Origin: SIG607 sp045537575
Lineage (GTDB): Bacteria > Bacillota > Clostridia > Oscillospirales > Acutalibacteraceae
DNA length: 57,438 nucleotides
Direction of reading: 5' to 3'
Assembly (NCBI GenBank): GCA_045537575.1
Contig: JAZSPU010000053.1
Coordinates: 1 to 57,438 of the forward strand
Part shown: one piece after another, positions 32,278 to 40,476 of the stretch
How positions within the stretch are numbered: the first letter of the stretch is position 1
Layout of the letters: every line of letters starts with the position of its first letter
Program-made: the position numbers and the translations under genes
Notes under the pieces: model-generated
The model's database searches: none
What the model saw: the letters and a program-made list of their open reading frames with translations, nothing else
Told to the model about the DNA's origin: nothing

Positions 32278-34668
32278 TTACATTCTCAGCGTTGCGCCGT
32301 TTGCTTCAAGCTTCTTTAAAATACGCTTAACGGCGGCATCAATCTGCTCGTCGGTCAAGGTTGCTTCAAGAGACCTTAGTGTTACGCTGAAAGCAACGCT
32401 CTTTTTACCTTCGGGAATCTGATTACCCTCGTAAACGTCAAAGAGTGTAACCTCTTCGCAAAGCTTACCTGCGGCTTCTCTCATAATGTCTTCAAGTGTG
32501 CCTACGGGAAGCTCTTTATCGCAAAGGAAAGCAAAGTCACGGGTAACTGCAGGGAACTTAGGCAGGGGTTTATAAATTGTCTTTTCAGAAACTACAGCAA
32601 AAAGCTTATCAATCTGAATTTCGGCAACGTAAGCTCTTACACCGATATCGTAGTTTTTAAGTACGTCGGGATGAACTTCACCGAGTACTGCAATTTTCTC
32701 ACCATCCATAAGGGCATTTGCCTGACGTCCTGGGTGAAGGAATACTTCATTGCTCTTTTCAAATTTAGCGGTCTTTTTAAACAATGCAATAATTTCTTCT
32801 ACTATACCTTTAAGGGTGAAGAAATCTTCGTCGCTTCCGTACATACCGATAGACATTGTGGGAATTTCCAAAGGCGCATCAACTAAAGGAAGTGCTTTTG
32901 GAACAAATCTCTTGCTGATTTCAAAGAATCTAACGTCGCTGTTTTTACGGTTGTAGTTAGTGGAAAGAACGGTTAGCATACTTGTAATAAGCTGAGTACG
33001 CATAGTGGAATATTCATCACCCAAGGGGTTAAGAAGCTTTACTGCCTGTCTTCTTTGGTCGTCTTCAGCGAGGTTCAGATTATCAAGAGCCTTTGAAGAG
33101 ATGAAGGAATAGGTGGCAATTTCGTTTGCGCCCATACTTATCATAGCCGATTTAATAAGGTCGCTCTTAATGCGTTCGGGAAGCTTTCTTCCGCGTCTTA
33201 CAGCGCCGGTCATAGGAGTGCTGACAATATGGTCATAGCCGTAAATACGCATAATTTCTTCAGCTAGGTCTGCTCTTCCTTCAATATCGTCACGAATGGA
33301 AGGAACGCTTACGGTAAGCATATTGCCGTCAAGCTTGGTATCAAGACCTAATGCATTTAAAATTCTTACCATTTCACTCTCATCAATATTAAGACCTAAA
33401 AGAGCGTTAATGGAATCGGTGGTGCAACTAAGGATTCTGTTTTCGGGGAGACCGAGATTTTTGTCAATAACACCGTCAACAATATCACCTGCATCAAGGG
33501 TATCGATAAGATTTAAGGCTCTGTCCATAGCGAAAGCGGTATTGTTAATGTCAATGCCCTTTTCAAATCTGCCTGAGGATTCAGTACGGATACCGAGAGC
33601 TCTGCCTGTTTTTCTTATGTTATCACGCTTAAACTTAGCGGCTTCAAGGAATAAATCGGTGGTGCTGTCGGTAATTTCGCTTTCCAGTCCACCCATAATA
33701 CCTGCAAGGCAAGAGGGCTTTTCGCCGTCGGCAATTACAAGCATTTCGGGGGTAAGGTTATGAACTTTTTCGTCAAGAGTCTGAATAAACTCATTTTCCT
33801 TTGCATTTCTTACAATGATGTGCTTATCGGCAAGGTCATTATAATTAAATGCGTGCATTGGCTGACCTGTTTCAAGCATAACGAAGTTGGTAATATCAAC
33901 TATGTTGTTGATAGGACGCATACCACAGGTCTTAAGTACCTGCTTCAACCATTCGGGAGACTCTTTTATACGCAAATTTTTAACGTATCTTCCAATGTAT
34001 CTGGGGCAAAGGTCGAAGTTTTCAACGTCGATTTTAATGTAATCGTTAATGTCGCCGCTAATAGTCTTATAGGTAGCATCGGGCATTTTAAAGGGAACGC
34101 CCAATACAACGCTTACCTCCTTTGCAACACCGATAATGGAGTTACAGTCGGGACGGTTAGCGGTAATCTTAAAGTCAATAACGTAATCGTTAAGACCTAA
34201 AATATCACGCATATCGGTACCGGTCTTGTATTCATCCTTTAAAATAAGGATACCGTTTACACTTGCTCCCTCGTAATCGGCATCGGTAAGTTCAAGCTCG
34301 GCGCCTGAGCAAAGCATACCGCGTGATTCAACACCGCGAAGCTTTCCTTTTGTTATATGGGTGCCGTCGGGAAGGAAGGAATCGTGAAGTGCGGCGGGAA
34401 CCAAAGCGCCTTCAAAAACGTTCTGTGCGCCTGTAACAATCTGAACAAGCTCGTTTTCGCCAACATCCATCTGGCAAATCTGCAGATGGTCGCTGTTTTC
34501 GTGAGGAGCAATAGAAACTATTTTTGCGGCAACAACGTTGCTCATTTTGTCTCTTAGGTTTTCAATGGATTCAACCTCGAAGCCTGCCATTACCATTTTA
34601 TCGCAGAGTTCCTCTACGCTTACGTTTATATCAACGTAGTATTTTAAAGTGTTAAGTGCAATTTTCAT
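32278..34668 (-). CDS. pheT: Phenylalanine--tRNA ligase beta subunit
   Basis: A 796-residue beta subunit of the (alpha-beta)2 enzyme. Domain order is normal: N-terminal segment, EMAP/OB tRNA-binding domain (about 40-155), B3/4 editing domain (about 210-385), B5 DNA-binding-like domain (about 405-475), catalytic-like core and a C-terminal ferredoxin-fold anticodon-binding domain (about 705-796, PLPKFPAVTRDFAFL). It follows pheS by 18 bases and is under the same T-box leader. Confidence 0.97.
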   Translation of the reverse strand: MKIALNTLKYYVDINVSVEELCDKMVMAGFEVESIENLRDKMSNVVAAKIVSIAPHENSDHLQICQMDVGENELVQIVTGAQNVFEGALVPAALHDSFLPDGTHITKGKLRGVESRGMLCSGAELELTDADYEGASVNGILILKDEYKTGTDMRDILGLNDYVIDFKITANRPDCNSIIGVAKEVSVVLGVPFKMPDATYKTISGDINDYIKIDVENFDLCPRYIGRYVKNLRIKESPEWLKQVLKTCGMRPINNIVDITNFVMLETGQPMHAFNYNDLADKHIIVRNAKENEFIQTLDEKVHNLTPEMLVIADGEKPSCLAGIMGGLESEITDSTTDLFLEAAKFKRDNIRKTGRALGIRTESSGRFEKGIDINNTAFAMDRALNLIDTLDAGDIVDGVIDKNLGLPENRILSCTTDSINALLGLNIDESEMVRILNALGLDTKLDGNMLTVSVPSIRDDIEGRADLAEEIMRIYGYDHIVSTPMTGAVRRGRKLPERIKSDLIKSAMISMGANEIATYSFISSKALDNLNLAEDDQRRQAVKLLNPLGDEYSTMRTQLITSMLTVLSTNYNRKNSDVRFFEISKRFVPKALPLVDAPLEIPTMSIGMYGSDEDFFTLKGIVEEIIALFKKTAKFEKSNEVFLHPGRQANALMDGEKIAVLGEVHPDVLKNYDIGVRAYVAEIQIDKLFAVVSEKTIYKPLPKFPAVTRDFAFLCDKELPVGTLEDIMREAAGKLCEEVTLFDVYEGNQIPEGKKSVAFSVTLRSLEATLTDEQIDAAVKRILKKLEANGATLRM

Positions 34669-34686
34669 TTTTATTTACTCCTTTCC

Positions 34687-35706
34687 TTAAAACTGGTCAA
34701 GAAAACGTTTGTCATTTTCGAAAAGCAAACGAATGTCGCTGATTTTGTATCTTGTGGTGGTAAGACGGTCAAGACCGATACCAAAGGCAAAGCCTGTATA
34801 TTCTTCGGGGTCAATTCCGCAGTTTTTAAGAACGTTGGGATGAACCATACCTGCACCGAGAATTTCTATCCAGCCTGCGCCTTTACATACTCGGCAACCC
34901 TTACCGCCGCACTCAGAACAGGTAACGTCAACCTCAACGCTGGGCTCGGTAAAGGGGAAGAAGGAAGGACGGAATTTAACCTTGGTTTCTTTTCCGTAGA
35001 TTTCGTGAGCAAACTGTTCAAGTACGCCCTTAAGGTCGCACATTGTAATGCCTTTATCAACCACAAGACCTTCTATCTGATGGAAAACGGGAGAGTGGGT
35101 AGCGTCAACCTCGTCAGCACGGAAAACTCTGCCTGGGCAAACCATACGGATAGGGGGCTGAGTCTTTTCCATTGTACGAGCCTGAGCAGCAGAGGTCTGG
35201 GTGCGAAGAAGAAGACTGTCGGTGAGATAGAAGGTGTCCTGCATATCTCTTGCGGGGTGGTCGGCAGGAACGTTAAGCTGTTCAAAGCAATAATGGTCGG
35301 TTTCTACCTCGGGGCCGTCAACAACGTCAAAGCCCATAGACTGAAAAATATCCAGCATATCGTCAAGCACCTTGTTTAAGGGGTGAAGGGCGCCGATTTT
35401 TGCTTTTTTGGACGGCATTGTAACGTCTATTGCTTCTTCGTTAAGCTTTTTGTCCTGTGCAGCCTTTTCCAAAACTGCGCCCTTTTCGGTAAGTGCAGAG
35501 TCGATAGCCCCTCTTACCTCGTTAGCAATTTGTCCTACAATGGGACGTTCATCGGCAGAAAGACTGCCCATCATTTTCAAAATTGCGGTGAGTTCGCCTT
35601 TTTTACCTAAGTATTTGATTCTGATTTCTTCAAGAGCAGCGCTGTCTTCAGCTGCGTTTATGGCAGAAAGAGCCTGTTCTTTTAAAATTTCGAGTTTTTC
35701 TTTCAT
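34687..35706 (-). CDS. pheS: Phenylalanine--tRNA ligase alpha subunit
   Basis: A 339-residue catalytic class II synthetase subunit. The N-terminal coiled-coil (about 1-85) is followed by the core with motif 2 region LLRTQTSAAQARTME, CPGRVFRADEVDATHSPVFHQ, a CSECGGKGCRVCKGAG segment and motif 3 FAFGIGLDRL. I chose the ATG at 35706, preceded by GGAGG; the longer reading would run into the T-box terminator stem. Regulated by a T-box leader. Confidence 0.97.
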   Translation of the reverse strand: MKEKLEILKEQALSAINAAEDSAALEEIRIKYLGKKGELTAILKMMGSLSADERPIVGQIANEVRGAIDSALTEKGAVLEKAAQDKKLNEEAIDVTMPSKKAKIGALHPLNKVLDDMLDIFQSMGFDVVDGPEVETDHYCFEQLNVPADHPARDMQDTFYLTDSLLLRTQTSAAQARTMEKTQPPIRMVCPGRVFRADEVDATHSPVFHQIEGLVVDKGITMCDLKGVLEQFAHEIYGKETKVKFRPSFFPFTEPSVEVDVTCSECGGKGCRVCKGAGWIEILGAGMVHPNVLKNCGIDPEEYTGFAFGIGLDRLTTTRYKISDIRLLFENDKRFLDQF

Positions 35707-35719
35707 TTCTTTTCCTCCG

Positions 35720-35972
35720 TATAAAAAAATAATCTCCGTCCCTACACAAAGGGACGAAGATGAAAATTCTCCGCGGTACCACCCAGATTTTTGCCAGAGC
35801 AAACACTCTTTGGAAATATAACGGTCTCCTACCCGTCAACGCTTACTCTGATTTAGGCGTTGCCGCTCAGAAGGGAACTTCGGTAAAGGAACTTTCCGCA
35901 TCTTTCAGCCGTGAATGCGGTCTCTGTGAAGGTTCTGTTTTACTTACTTTCCTTCGTCATTGCGTTTAATAT
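35720..35972 (-). promoter_or_regulatory. T-box leader of pheST
   Basis: On the minus strand the leader has the T-box core GGGTGGTACCGCGG, pairing with uncharged tRNA. A terminator stem ATCTTCGTCCC/GGGACGGAGAT followed by TTATTTTTTT ends just before pheS. Stem I features (AAGTA near the start, an AGAGA motif, a GC-rich distal stem CCGCAT/ATGCGG) are visible. A TTC triplet in GAAGTTCCC just before CTTCTGAG is the likely phenylalanine specifier. Low charging of tRNA-Phe should allow readthrough. Confidence 0.95.
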
Positions 35973-35979
35973 CTTAAAA

Positions 35980-36008
35980 ATATTATCATAAAATAAAATA
36001 AAAATCAA
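35980..36008 (-). promoter_or_regulatory. Promoter of the pheST T-box transcript
   Basis: On the minus strand TTGATT, a 17-bp spacer and TAATAT. Transcription would start near 35973. Confidence 0.65.
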
Positions 36009-36025
36009 CCTTTTTATTAAAAAAA

Positions 36026-36054
36026 TTGAAAATATAATATTTTTATGTTATACT
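36026..36054 (+). promoter_or_regulatory. Promoter of ywlG-like gene
   Basis: TTGAAA, a 17-bp spacer and TATACT. An in-frame ATG at 36045 falls inside the spacer, so translation must begin later, at the GTG at 36075. Confidence 0.7.
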
Positions 36055-36074
36055 TTTCCTCGGAGGCGGTAGAA

Positions 36075-36620
36075 GTGTTTGAAAATTTTAAAGAACAAAG
36101 CTATAATGCAGCTAAAGAAATAATAGAAAAAGCAAATTTAAAGGAAGGAAGTATCCTTGTAGTAGGCTGTTCCACAAGCGAAACTTTGGGAAGCAAAATA
36201 GGAACCGATTCTTCGCCCGAAGCGGCTGAAAAAATCTTTGAAGGAATATATAGTGCTGCAAAGGAAAAGGGCGTTTTTGTTGCGGCGCAGTGCTGTGAAC
36301 ATCTTAACCGTGCTATTATTACCGAAAATAAGGCGGTTAAAAACGGAGAAACAGTAAACGTAGTTCCACAGCCTAAAGCCGGCGGAAGCTTTGCAACGAG
36401 CGCTTATAAAGCCTTTGAAAATCCCGTTGCACTTGAAGAAATAACTGCTGATGCAGGACTGGATATTGGCTTTACTATGATAGGAATGCACATAAAAAAA
36501 GTGGCTGTTCCCGTTCGTCTTAGTAACAACAAAATCGGAAATGCCACAGTTCTTGCCGCCAGAAGCCGTCCTAAGTTTATAGGCGGTATAAGGGCAATAT
36601 ATGATGAAGATTTACTTTAA
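36075..36620 (+). CDS. UPF0340 / TIGR01440 family protein (YwlG-like)
   Basis: A 181-residue conserved protein of the YwlG family, function unknown. Family segments are LVVGCSTSETLGSKIGT, AAQCCEHLNRAIITE and VPQPKAGGSFATSAY, with GFTMIGMHIKKVAVPVR toward the C-terminus. I chose the GTG at 36075, which has CGGAGG eight bases before it. The upstream ATG at 36045 lies within the promoter spacer and has no site. The stop overlaps that of the converging DUF4363 gene. Confidence 0.92.
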   Translation: MFENFKEQSYNAAKEIIEKANLKEGSILVVGCSTSETLGSKIGTDSSPEAAEKIFEGIYSAAKEKGVFVAAQCCEHLNRAIITENKAVKNGETVNVVPQPKAGGSFATSAYKAFENPVALEEITADAGLDIGFTMIGMHIKKVAVPVRLSNNKIGNATVLAARSRPKFIGGIRAIYDEDLL

Positions 36621-36979
36621 AAAATAGTTTCAAAGCTAAAGCTTTCACTGTTTTTTAAATGGTTTAGCCGAGCTTTAAGTTCGGCTATTTCTGTATTTAT
36701 TTCATTTTTTTGACCGTTTTCACCGTACTTTAAAAGTCGGTTTACGGTTATATCAATGTCATTAACCGTTTGGTGATTAGTGAAGAACATCAGCATCGGC
36801 TGTGCTTTATCCCAGTCTTTTTTTAGGGAATAAAGGGGCTCGGTGCTTTCTTTATTTTGATAATAGCGGTCAAGGTCATCGAAAAGGACGTTATGGCATC
36901 TTCCTACAGTTATTGAACCGCATATAGCAAGACCTATAACTATTATAAGAAGAAGTACGGCGGCAATAAGTCTTTTCAT
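36617..36979 (-). CDS. DUF4363 family membrane-anchored protein
   Basis: A 120-residue protein with an N-terminal membrane helix (about 4-25) and an extracytoplasmic helical domain containing KKDWDKAQPMLMFFTNH, typical of DUF4363. These are often paired with DUF421 proteins in Clostridia, as here. Its function is unknown. The stop codon shares two bases with the stop of the converging ywlG-like gene, leaving no room for a terminator. Confidence 0.85.
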   Translation of the reverse strand: MKRLIAAVLLLIIVIGLAICGSITVGRCHNVLFDDLDRYYQNKESTEPLYSLKKDWDKAQPMLMFFTNHQTVNDIDITVNRLLKYGENGQKNEINTEIAELKARLNHLKNSESFSFETIF

Positions 36980-36981
36980 CT

Positions 36982-37650
36982 TTATTTCTCCTTCATTGTT
37001 ACGCTCATTTTTCCTTCTTTATCTAGGGTTAAAAGAAAAACGTCTTCTATTTTAGCAGGACTTATTCTGCGTTTAATTTCATTTTCACTGCCGCCTAAAG
37101 AATTAAGTGCATCCATTATTATTTTACCGTCGCTTATTACAGGCAGGGGAAGGGATGCGCTTTGAGTTTTCAGCTTAGGAATATCCTGCTTTTCTACGGG
37201 CAGATACTGACTTTTTTGCAGAACGCTTAAGGAACCGTTGACCTCAAGTACGGCATATGCTACGTTTTCTATGTGAAATATACCCTGTCCCCGCAAAAGC
37301 TCAATAAGGTCAATAACCGTAAGGCGTACCTTTTTCATAGCCTTTTGGTCTATTACTCCGTTTTTTATAACTATGGCGGAGTTTCCGCTCATAAGCTTTC
37401 TGAATTTAATTGATTTCATAGTTATAACCGAAAGGAAAATTTCTATTATAACCAACATAAAAATCGCCACAATTCCATTGAGAACAGGTTGAGAGCTGTC
37501 CTGAAGCGGTATAGCGGCGATTTCTGAAATCAAAAGTGTTATGGCAAGTTCGTTAGGCTGCATATCGCCTATCTGTCGTTTGCCCATAAGACGTATTCCG
37601 AGTGTTACAAAAAAATAAACAACTACGGTACGAATAATAGTAATAATCAT
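36982..37650 (-). CDS. DUF421 domain (YetF-like) membrane protein
   Basis: A 222-residue protein with three N-terminal membrane helices (about 5-85) and a C-terminal soluble DUF421 domain (SGNSAIVIKNGVIDQKAMKKVRLTVIDL, LRGQGIFHIENVAYAVLEVNG). The segment LGIRLMGKRQIGDMQPNE is the family signature. Function is unknown; spore-associated homologues exist in Bacillus. It lies 24 bases after rex and 2 bases before the DUF4363 gene, suggesting one transcript. Confidence 0.92.
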   Translation of the reverse strand: MIITIIRTVVVYFFVTLGIRLMGKRQIGDMQPNELAITLLISEIAAIPLQDSSQPVLNGIVAIFMLVIIEIFLSVITMKSIKFRKLMSGNSAIVIKNGVIDQKAMKKVRLTVIDLIELLRGQGIFHIENVAYAVLEVNGSLSVLQKSQYLPVEKQDIPKLKTQSASLPLPVISDGKIIMDALNSLGGSENEIKRRISPAKIEDVFLLTLDKEGKMSVTMKEK

Positions 37651-37674
37651 TCAATCACCGTAGTTAGTATGCGT

Positions 37675-38310
37675 TTAAGTTTCGTTATTATGCATTTTAT
37701 AAGAAAGAACCATAAGCTTGTCACCGAAATGAACGTTTTCTACCGAAACGCCAGGGTAAGCAAGTCCTAAATCATAATGGCTGAAGTTTAAAAAGCCCTT
37801 TATTCCAAGTTTTACAAGCTTATAAGAAATAGCCTCGGCAGATTCCTTGGGAATACAAAGAACGGCGGCGGTGGGATGGTTTTCTTTGCAAAATTCATCA
37901 AGGGAATCCATACTGCGAACAGGAAGGTTGTGTACCACCTGACCTATAATAGCCTCTTTTTTGTCGAAAAGTCCGATAAGCTCATAACCCTTATTATCAA
38001 AACGAATATGAGTGGCAATAGCCTTACCCAGATTACCGATACCGATAATAATAAGCTTTTGAGGTTTATCAAGTCCTAAAATTTTTGCAATTTCGTTTGA
38101 AAGCAGTTCGGCATTATAACCGTAACCCTGCTGTCCGAAACCGCCGAAGCAGTTAAGGTCCTGTCTTATCTGACTTGCAGTAAGCCCCATTTTTTTTGAA
38201 AGCTCAGAAGAAGAAATACGGGTAATGCCCGAAGCTTTTAAATCCTCTAAAAAACGATAATATCGAGGAAGACGGCGAATTACCGAAGGGGAGATTGAAC
38301 GGTAAGACAT
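37675..38310 (-). CDS. rex: Redox-sensing transcriptional repressor Rex
   Basis: A 211-residue repressor that senses the NADH/NAD+ ratio and controls fermentation genes. The N-terminal winged helix carries RLPRYYRFLEDLKASG and SELSKKMGLTASQIRQDLNCFGGFGQQGYGY. The Rossmann domain has IIGIGNLGKAI and the C-terminus is domain-swapped. I chose the ATG at 38310, with GGTGAT upstream; another ATG 12 bases earlier is too close to AAAGGAT. No clear Rex operator (TTGTTAA-type palindrome) is seen in its own upstream region. Confidence 0.96.
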   Translation of the reverse strand: MSYRSISPSVIRRLPRYYRFLEDLKASGITRISSSELSKKMGLTASQIRQDLNCFGGFGQQGYGYNAELLSNEIAKILGLDKPQKLIIIGIGNLGKAIATHIRFDNKGYELIGLFDKKEAIIGQVVHNLPVRSMDSLDEFCKENHPTAAVLCIPKESAEAISYKLVKLGIKGFLNFSHYDLGLAYPGVSVENVHFGDKLMVLSYKMHNNET

Positions 38311-38350
38311 AAAAATCACCATATCCTTTCCGTATTACAAATTACATTTT

Positions 38351-38379
38351 ATTATATAACATTTTTACCGTTTTGTCAA
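38351..38379 (-). promoter_or_regulatory. Promoter of rex
   Basis: On the minus strand TTGACA, a 17-bp spacer and TATAAT. Confidence 0.75.
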
Positions 38380-38393
38380 TAAAACTTTCTTAA

Positions 38394-38422
38394 TTGACAA
38401 AAACTTTTTATAATAGTATAAT
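38394..38422 (+). promoter_or_regulatory. Promoter of small lipoprotein-like gene
   Basis: TTGACA, a 17-bp spacer and TATAAT. The -35 boxes of this and the rex promoter face each other, forming the palindrome TTGTCAAT-12-ATTGACAA. Confidence 0.75.
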
Positions 38423-38451
38423 AATTAAAAAAATTTAGGGATGTGTCTTAT

Positions 38452-38832
38452 ATGAAGAAGCTAATGTCTATCCTTATTATATTCGCTTTCTGCCTTACTA
38501 TGTGCTCCTGCGCTTATTCTGCAGATGGAATAAAGTCGAATCTTAAGGATGCAGGTTACGATATAATCGATTTTGATGAAGCGCGAAAGACCGAAATGAA
38601 TAACGAGCTTAAATATAGCTACAGAGGAAGCGGAAGTATTATAAACGGTTTTTACGGTGTTAACAGCGTAGATTCTACCTCTGTTACGGTGCTTGAATTT
38701 CAGAATAAAAGCGACCTTACCATTATGTATAAAATGGTGAAGGAATCACTTGAAAAGGGCGAGAGCGTTGACCTTTCGGGATATATTCTTATTTTTGGTA
38801 ATGAAAAGGGCGTAAAAGCCGCCCTTAACTAA
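38452..38832 (+). CDS. Small exported, lipoprotein-like protein
   Basis: A 126-residue protein with a signal peptide (MKKLMSILIIFAFCLTMCSC) ending in two cysteines that may be a weak lipobox. The mature domain is about 105 residues, begins ADGIKSNLKDAGYDI and contains VTVLEFQNKSDLTIMYKMVKE. I do not recognise the family. I chose the ATG at 38452, with AGGGATG upstream, over a GTG at 38443. It has its own strong promoter and no partner gene; serS follows 71 bases later with its own ribosome site. Confidence 0.78.
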   Translation: MKKLMSILIIFAFCLTMCSCAYSADGIKSNLKDAGYDIIDFDEARKTEMNNELKYSYRGSGSIINGFYGVNSVDSTSVTVLEFQNKSDLTIMYKMVKESLEKGESVDLSGYILIFGNEKGVKAALN

Positions 38833-38903
38833 GGTTTTACTTGATAATATTAAAACTATGTGATATATTAATTTCATTGCAGTTCTTTTGAGGAGGATAA
38901 AAA

Positions 38904-40196
38904 ATGCTTGATATAAAATTTATAAGAGAAAATCCGGAGCTTGTTAAAGAAAATATAAAAAAGAAATTTAAAGACCATAAGCTTCCCCTTGTTGACGAGG
39001 TTTTAAGACTTGATGAGGAAAAACGCGCCACAAACAGCCGCGCAAATGAACTCAGAGCCCTCAGAAACAAGGTAAGTAAAGAAATAGGCGCTTTAATGGG
39101 ACAGGGTAAACGTGAGGAAGCCGAAGAAAAGAAGGCTATCGTTACTGCTCAGGCAAAGGAACTTAGTGAGCTTGAAGCTAAAGAAAACGAACTTGCCGCT
39201 GCTCTTAAAGAGAATATGATGAAGATTCCCAACATTATCGACGACAGTGTTCCTATTGGTAAGGATGACAGCGAAAACGTTGAGGTTAAGCAGTACGGCG
39301 AGAAGACCGAGGTTGACTTTGAAATTCCCTATCATACCGATATTATGGCTCTTTTCGGCGGTATTGATAAAGAGGCTGCAGGTAAGGTGGCAGGCGAAGG
39401 CTTTTATTATCTAATGGGTGATATTGCACGTCTTCACAGCGCAGTTACCGCCTATGCAAGAGACTTTATGATAGACAAGGGCTTTACCTACTGTATTCCT
39501 CCCTTTATGATTCGTTCAGGCGTTGTAACAGGCGTTATGAGTTTTGAAGAAATGGACGCTATGATGTATAAAATAGAGGGCGAAGACCTTTATCTTATCG
39601 GTACAAGCGAACATTCTATGATAGGAAAATTCATTGATACCATCACAGACGAAGCAAAGCTTCCCTTAACCCTTACAAGCTATTCTCCTTGCTTTAGAAA
39701 AGAAAAGGGCGCTCACGGTATTGAGGAACGCGGAATTTACAGAATACATCAGTTTGAAAAACAGGAAATGATAGTTATTTGTAAGCCCGAAGAAAGTATG
39801 GATTGGTTTAATAAAATGTGGAGCTATTCTGTTGAGCTTTTCAGAAGTTTAGATATTCCTGTTCGTACCCTTGAATGTTGCTCCGGCGACCTTGCCGACC
39901 TTAAGGTTAAGTCCTATGACGTTGAAGCTTGGTCACCTAAGCAGAAAAAGTATTTCGAGGTTTGCTCCTGCTCTAACCTTGGCGACGCTCAGGCAAGAAG
40001 ACTGGGTATCAAGGTTAAGGGCGAGGACGGTAACAAATATCTCGCTCATACCCTTAATAATACCGTTGTTGCTCCTCCCAGAATGCTTATTGCTTTCCTT
40101 GAAAATAATCTTTCGTATGACGGTGAAAAATATTCCGTTAAAATCCCCGAAGCTTTAAGAGCTTATATGGGTGGAAAAGAAGTTATTAGCTATTAA
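38904..40196 (+). CDS. serS: Serine--tRNA ligase
   Basis: A 430-residue class II synthetase charging tRNA-Ser and tRNA-Sec. The N-terminal antiparallel coiled-coil arm (about 1-110) is followed by the catalytic core with motif 2 FRKEKGAHGIEERGIYRIHQF and motif 3 NNTVVAPPRMLIAFLEN. The length is normal. GAGGAGG precedes the ATG. No T-box is visible upstream. A strong terminator follows, then a repeat array. Confidence 0.97.
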   Translation: MLDIKFIRENPELVKENIKKKFKDHKLPLVDEVLRLDEEKRATNSRANELRALRNKVSKEIGALMGQGKREEAEEKKAIVTAQAKELSELEAKENELAAALKENMMKIPNIIDDSVPIGKDDSENVEVKQYGEKTEVDFEIPYHTDIMALFGGIDKEAAGKVAGEGFYYLMGDIARLHSAVTAYARDFMIDKGFTYCIPPFMIRSGVVTGVMSFEEMDAMMYKIEGEDLYLIGTSEHSMIGKFIDTITDEAKLPLTLTSYSPCFRKEKGAHGIEERGIYRIHQFEKQEMIVICKPEESMDWFNKMWSYSVELFRSLDIPVRTLECCSGDLADLKVKSYDVEAWSPKQKKYFEVCSCSNLGDAQARRLGIKVKGEDGNKYLAHTLNNTVVAPPRMLIAFLENNLSYDGEKYSVKIPEALRAYMGGKEVISY

Positions 40197-40225
40197 AAAA
40201 CAGGCTCGAAAGAGCCTGTTTTTTT
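40195..40225 (+). terminator. Terminator of serS
   Basis: Stem AAAAAACAGGCTC, loop GAAA, complement and T run. Confidence 0.92.
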
Positions 40226-40375
40226 AGGGAAGAGGGCTGTGCTTCGCACAGAGGGAAGAGGGAAAAGGGAAAAGGGAATAGGGGATAGAAAACTTTTCCC
40301 TCGTCCCTAATCCCTAATCCCTACTCCCTACTCCCTACTCCCTACTCCCTACTCCCTGTGCTTCGCACAACTGTC
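40226..40375. repeat. Paired G-rich heptad arrays flanked by small hairpins
   Basis: Two opposed arrays are seen. The left arm on the plus strand has repeated GGGAAAA/GGGAAGA units (about 40251-40287). The right arm has two TCCCTAA and five TCCCTAC units (40304-40352) plus a final TCCCT, that is GGG runs on the minus strand. A palindrome CTGTGCTTCGCACAG lies at about 40237-40251 and a near copy at about 40356-40370. Both G-rich strands have four or more GGG runs with short loops, so quadruplex formation is possible. The unit number may vary among strains. Confidence 0.75.
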
Positions 40376-40476
40376 CCGTGAAAAATATTTTCCGATTTAA
40401 AAAATCAATTTCACTTTACAAAATTCGGTTTTTAATATACTATAAATATATAGTGTGTAATAAGGAGGAATATAAA

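Noticed and set aside
40201..40375. CRISPR array
   Set aside because: The units are 7 bp with no spacers of constant length, and no cas genes are present.
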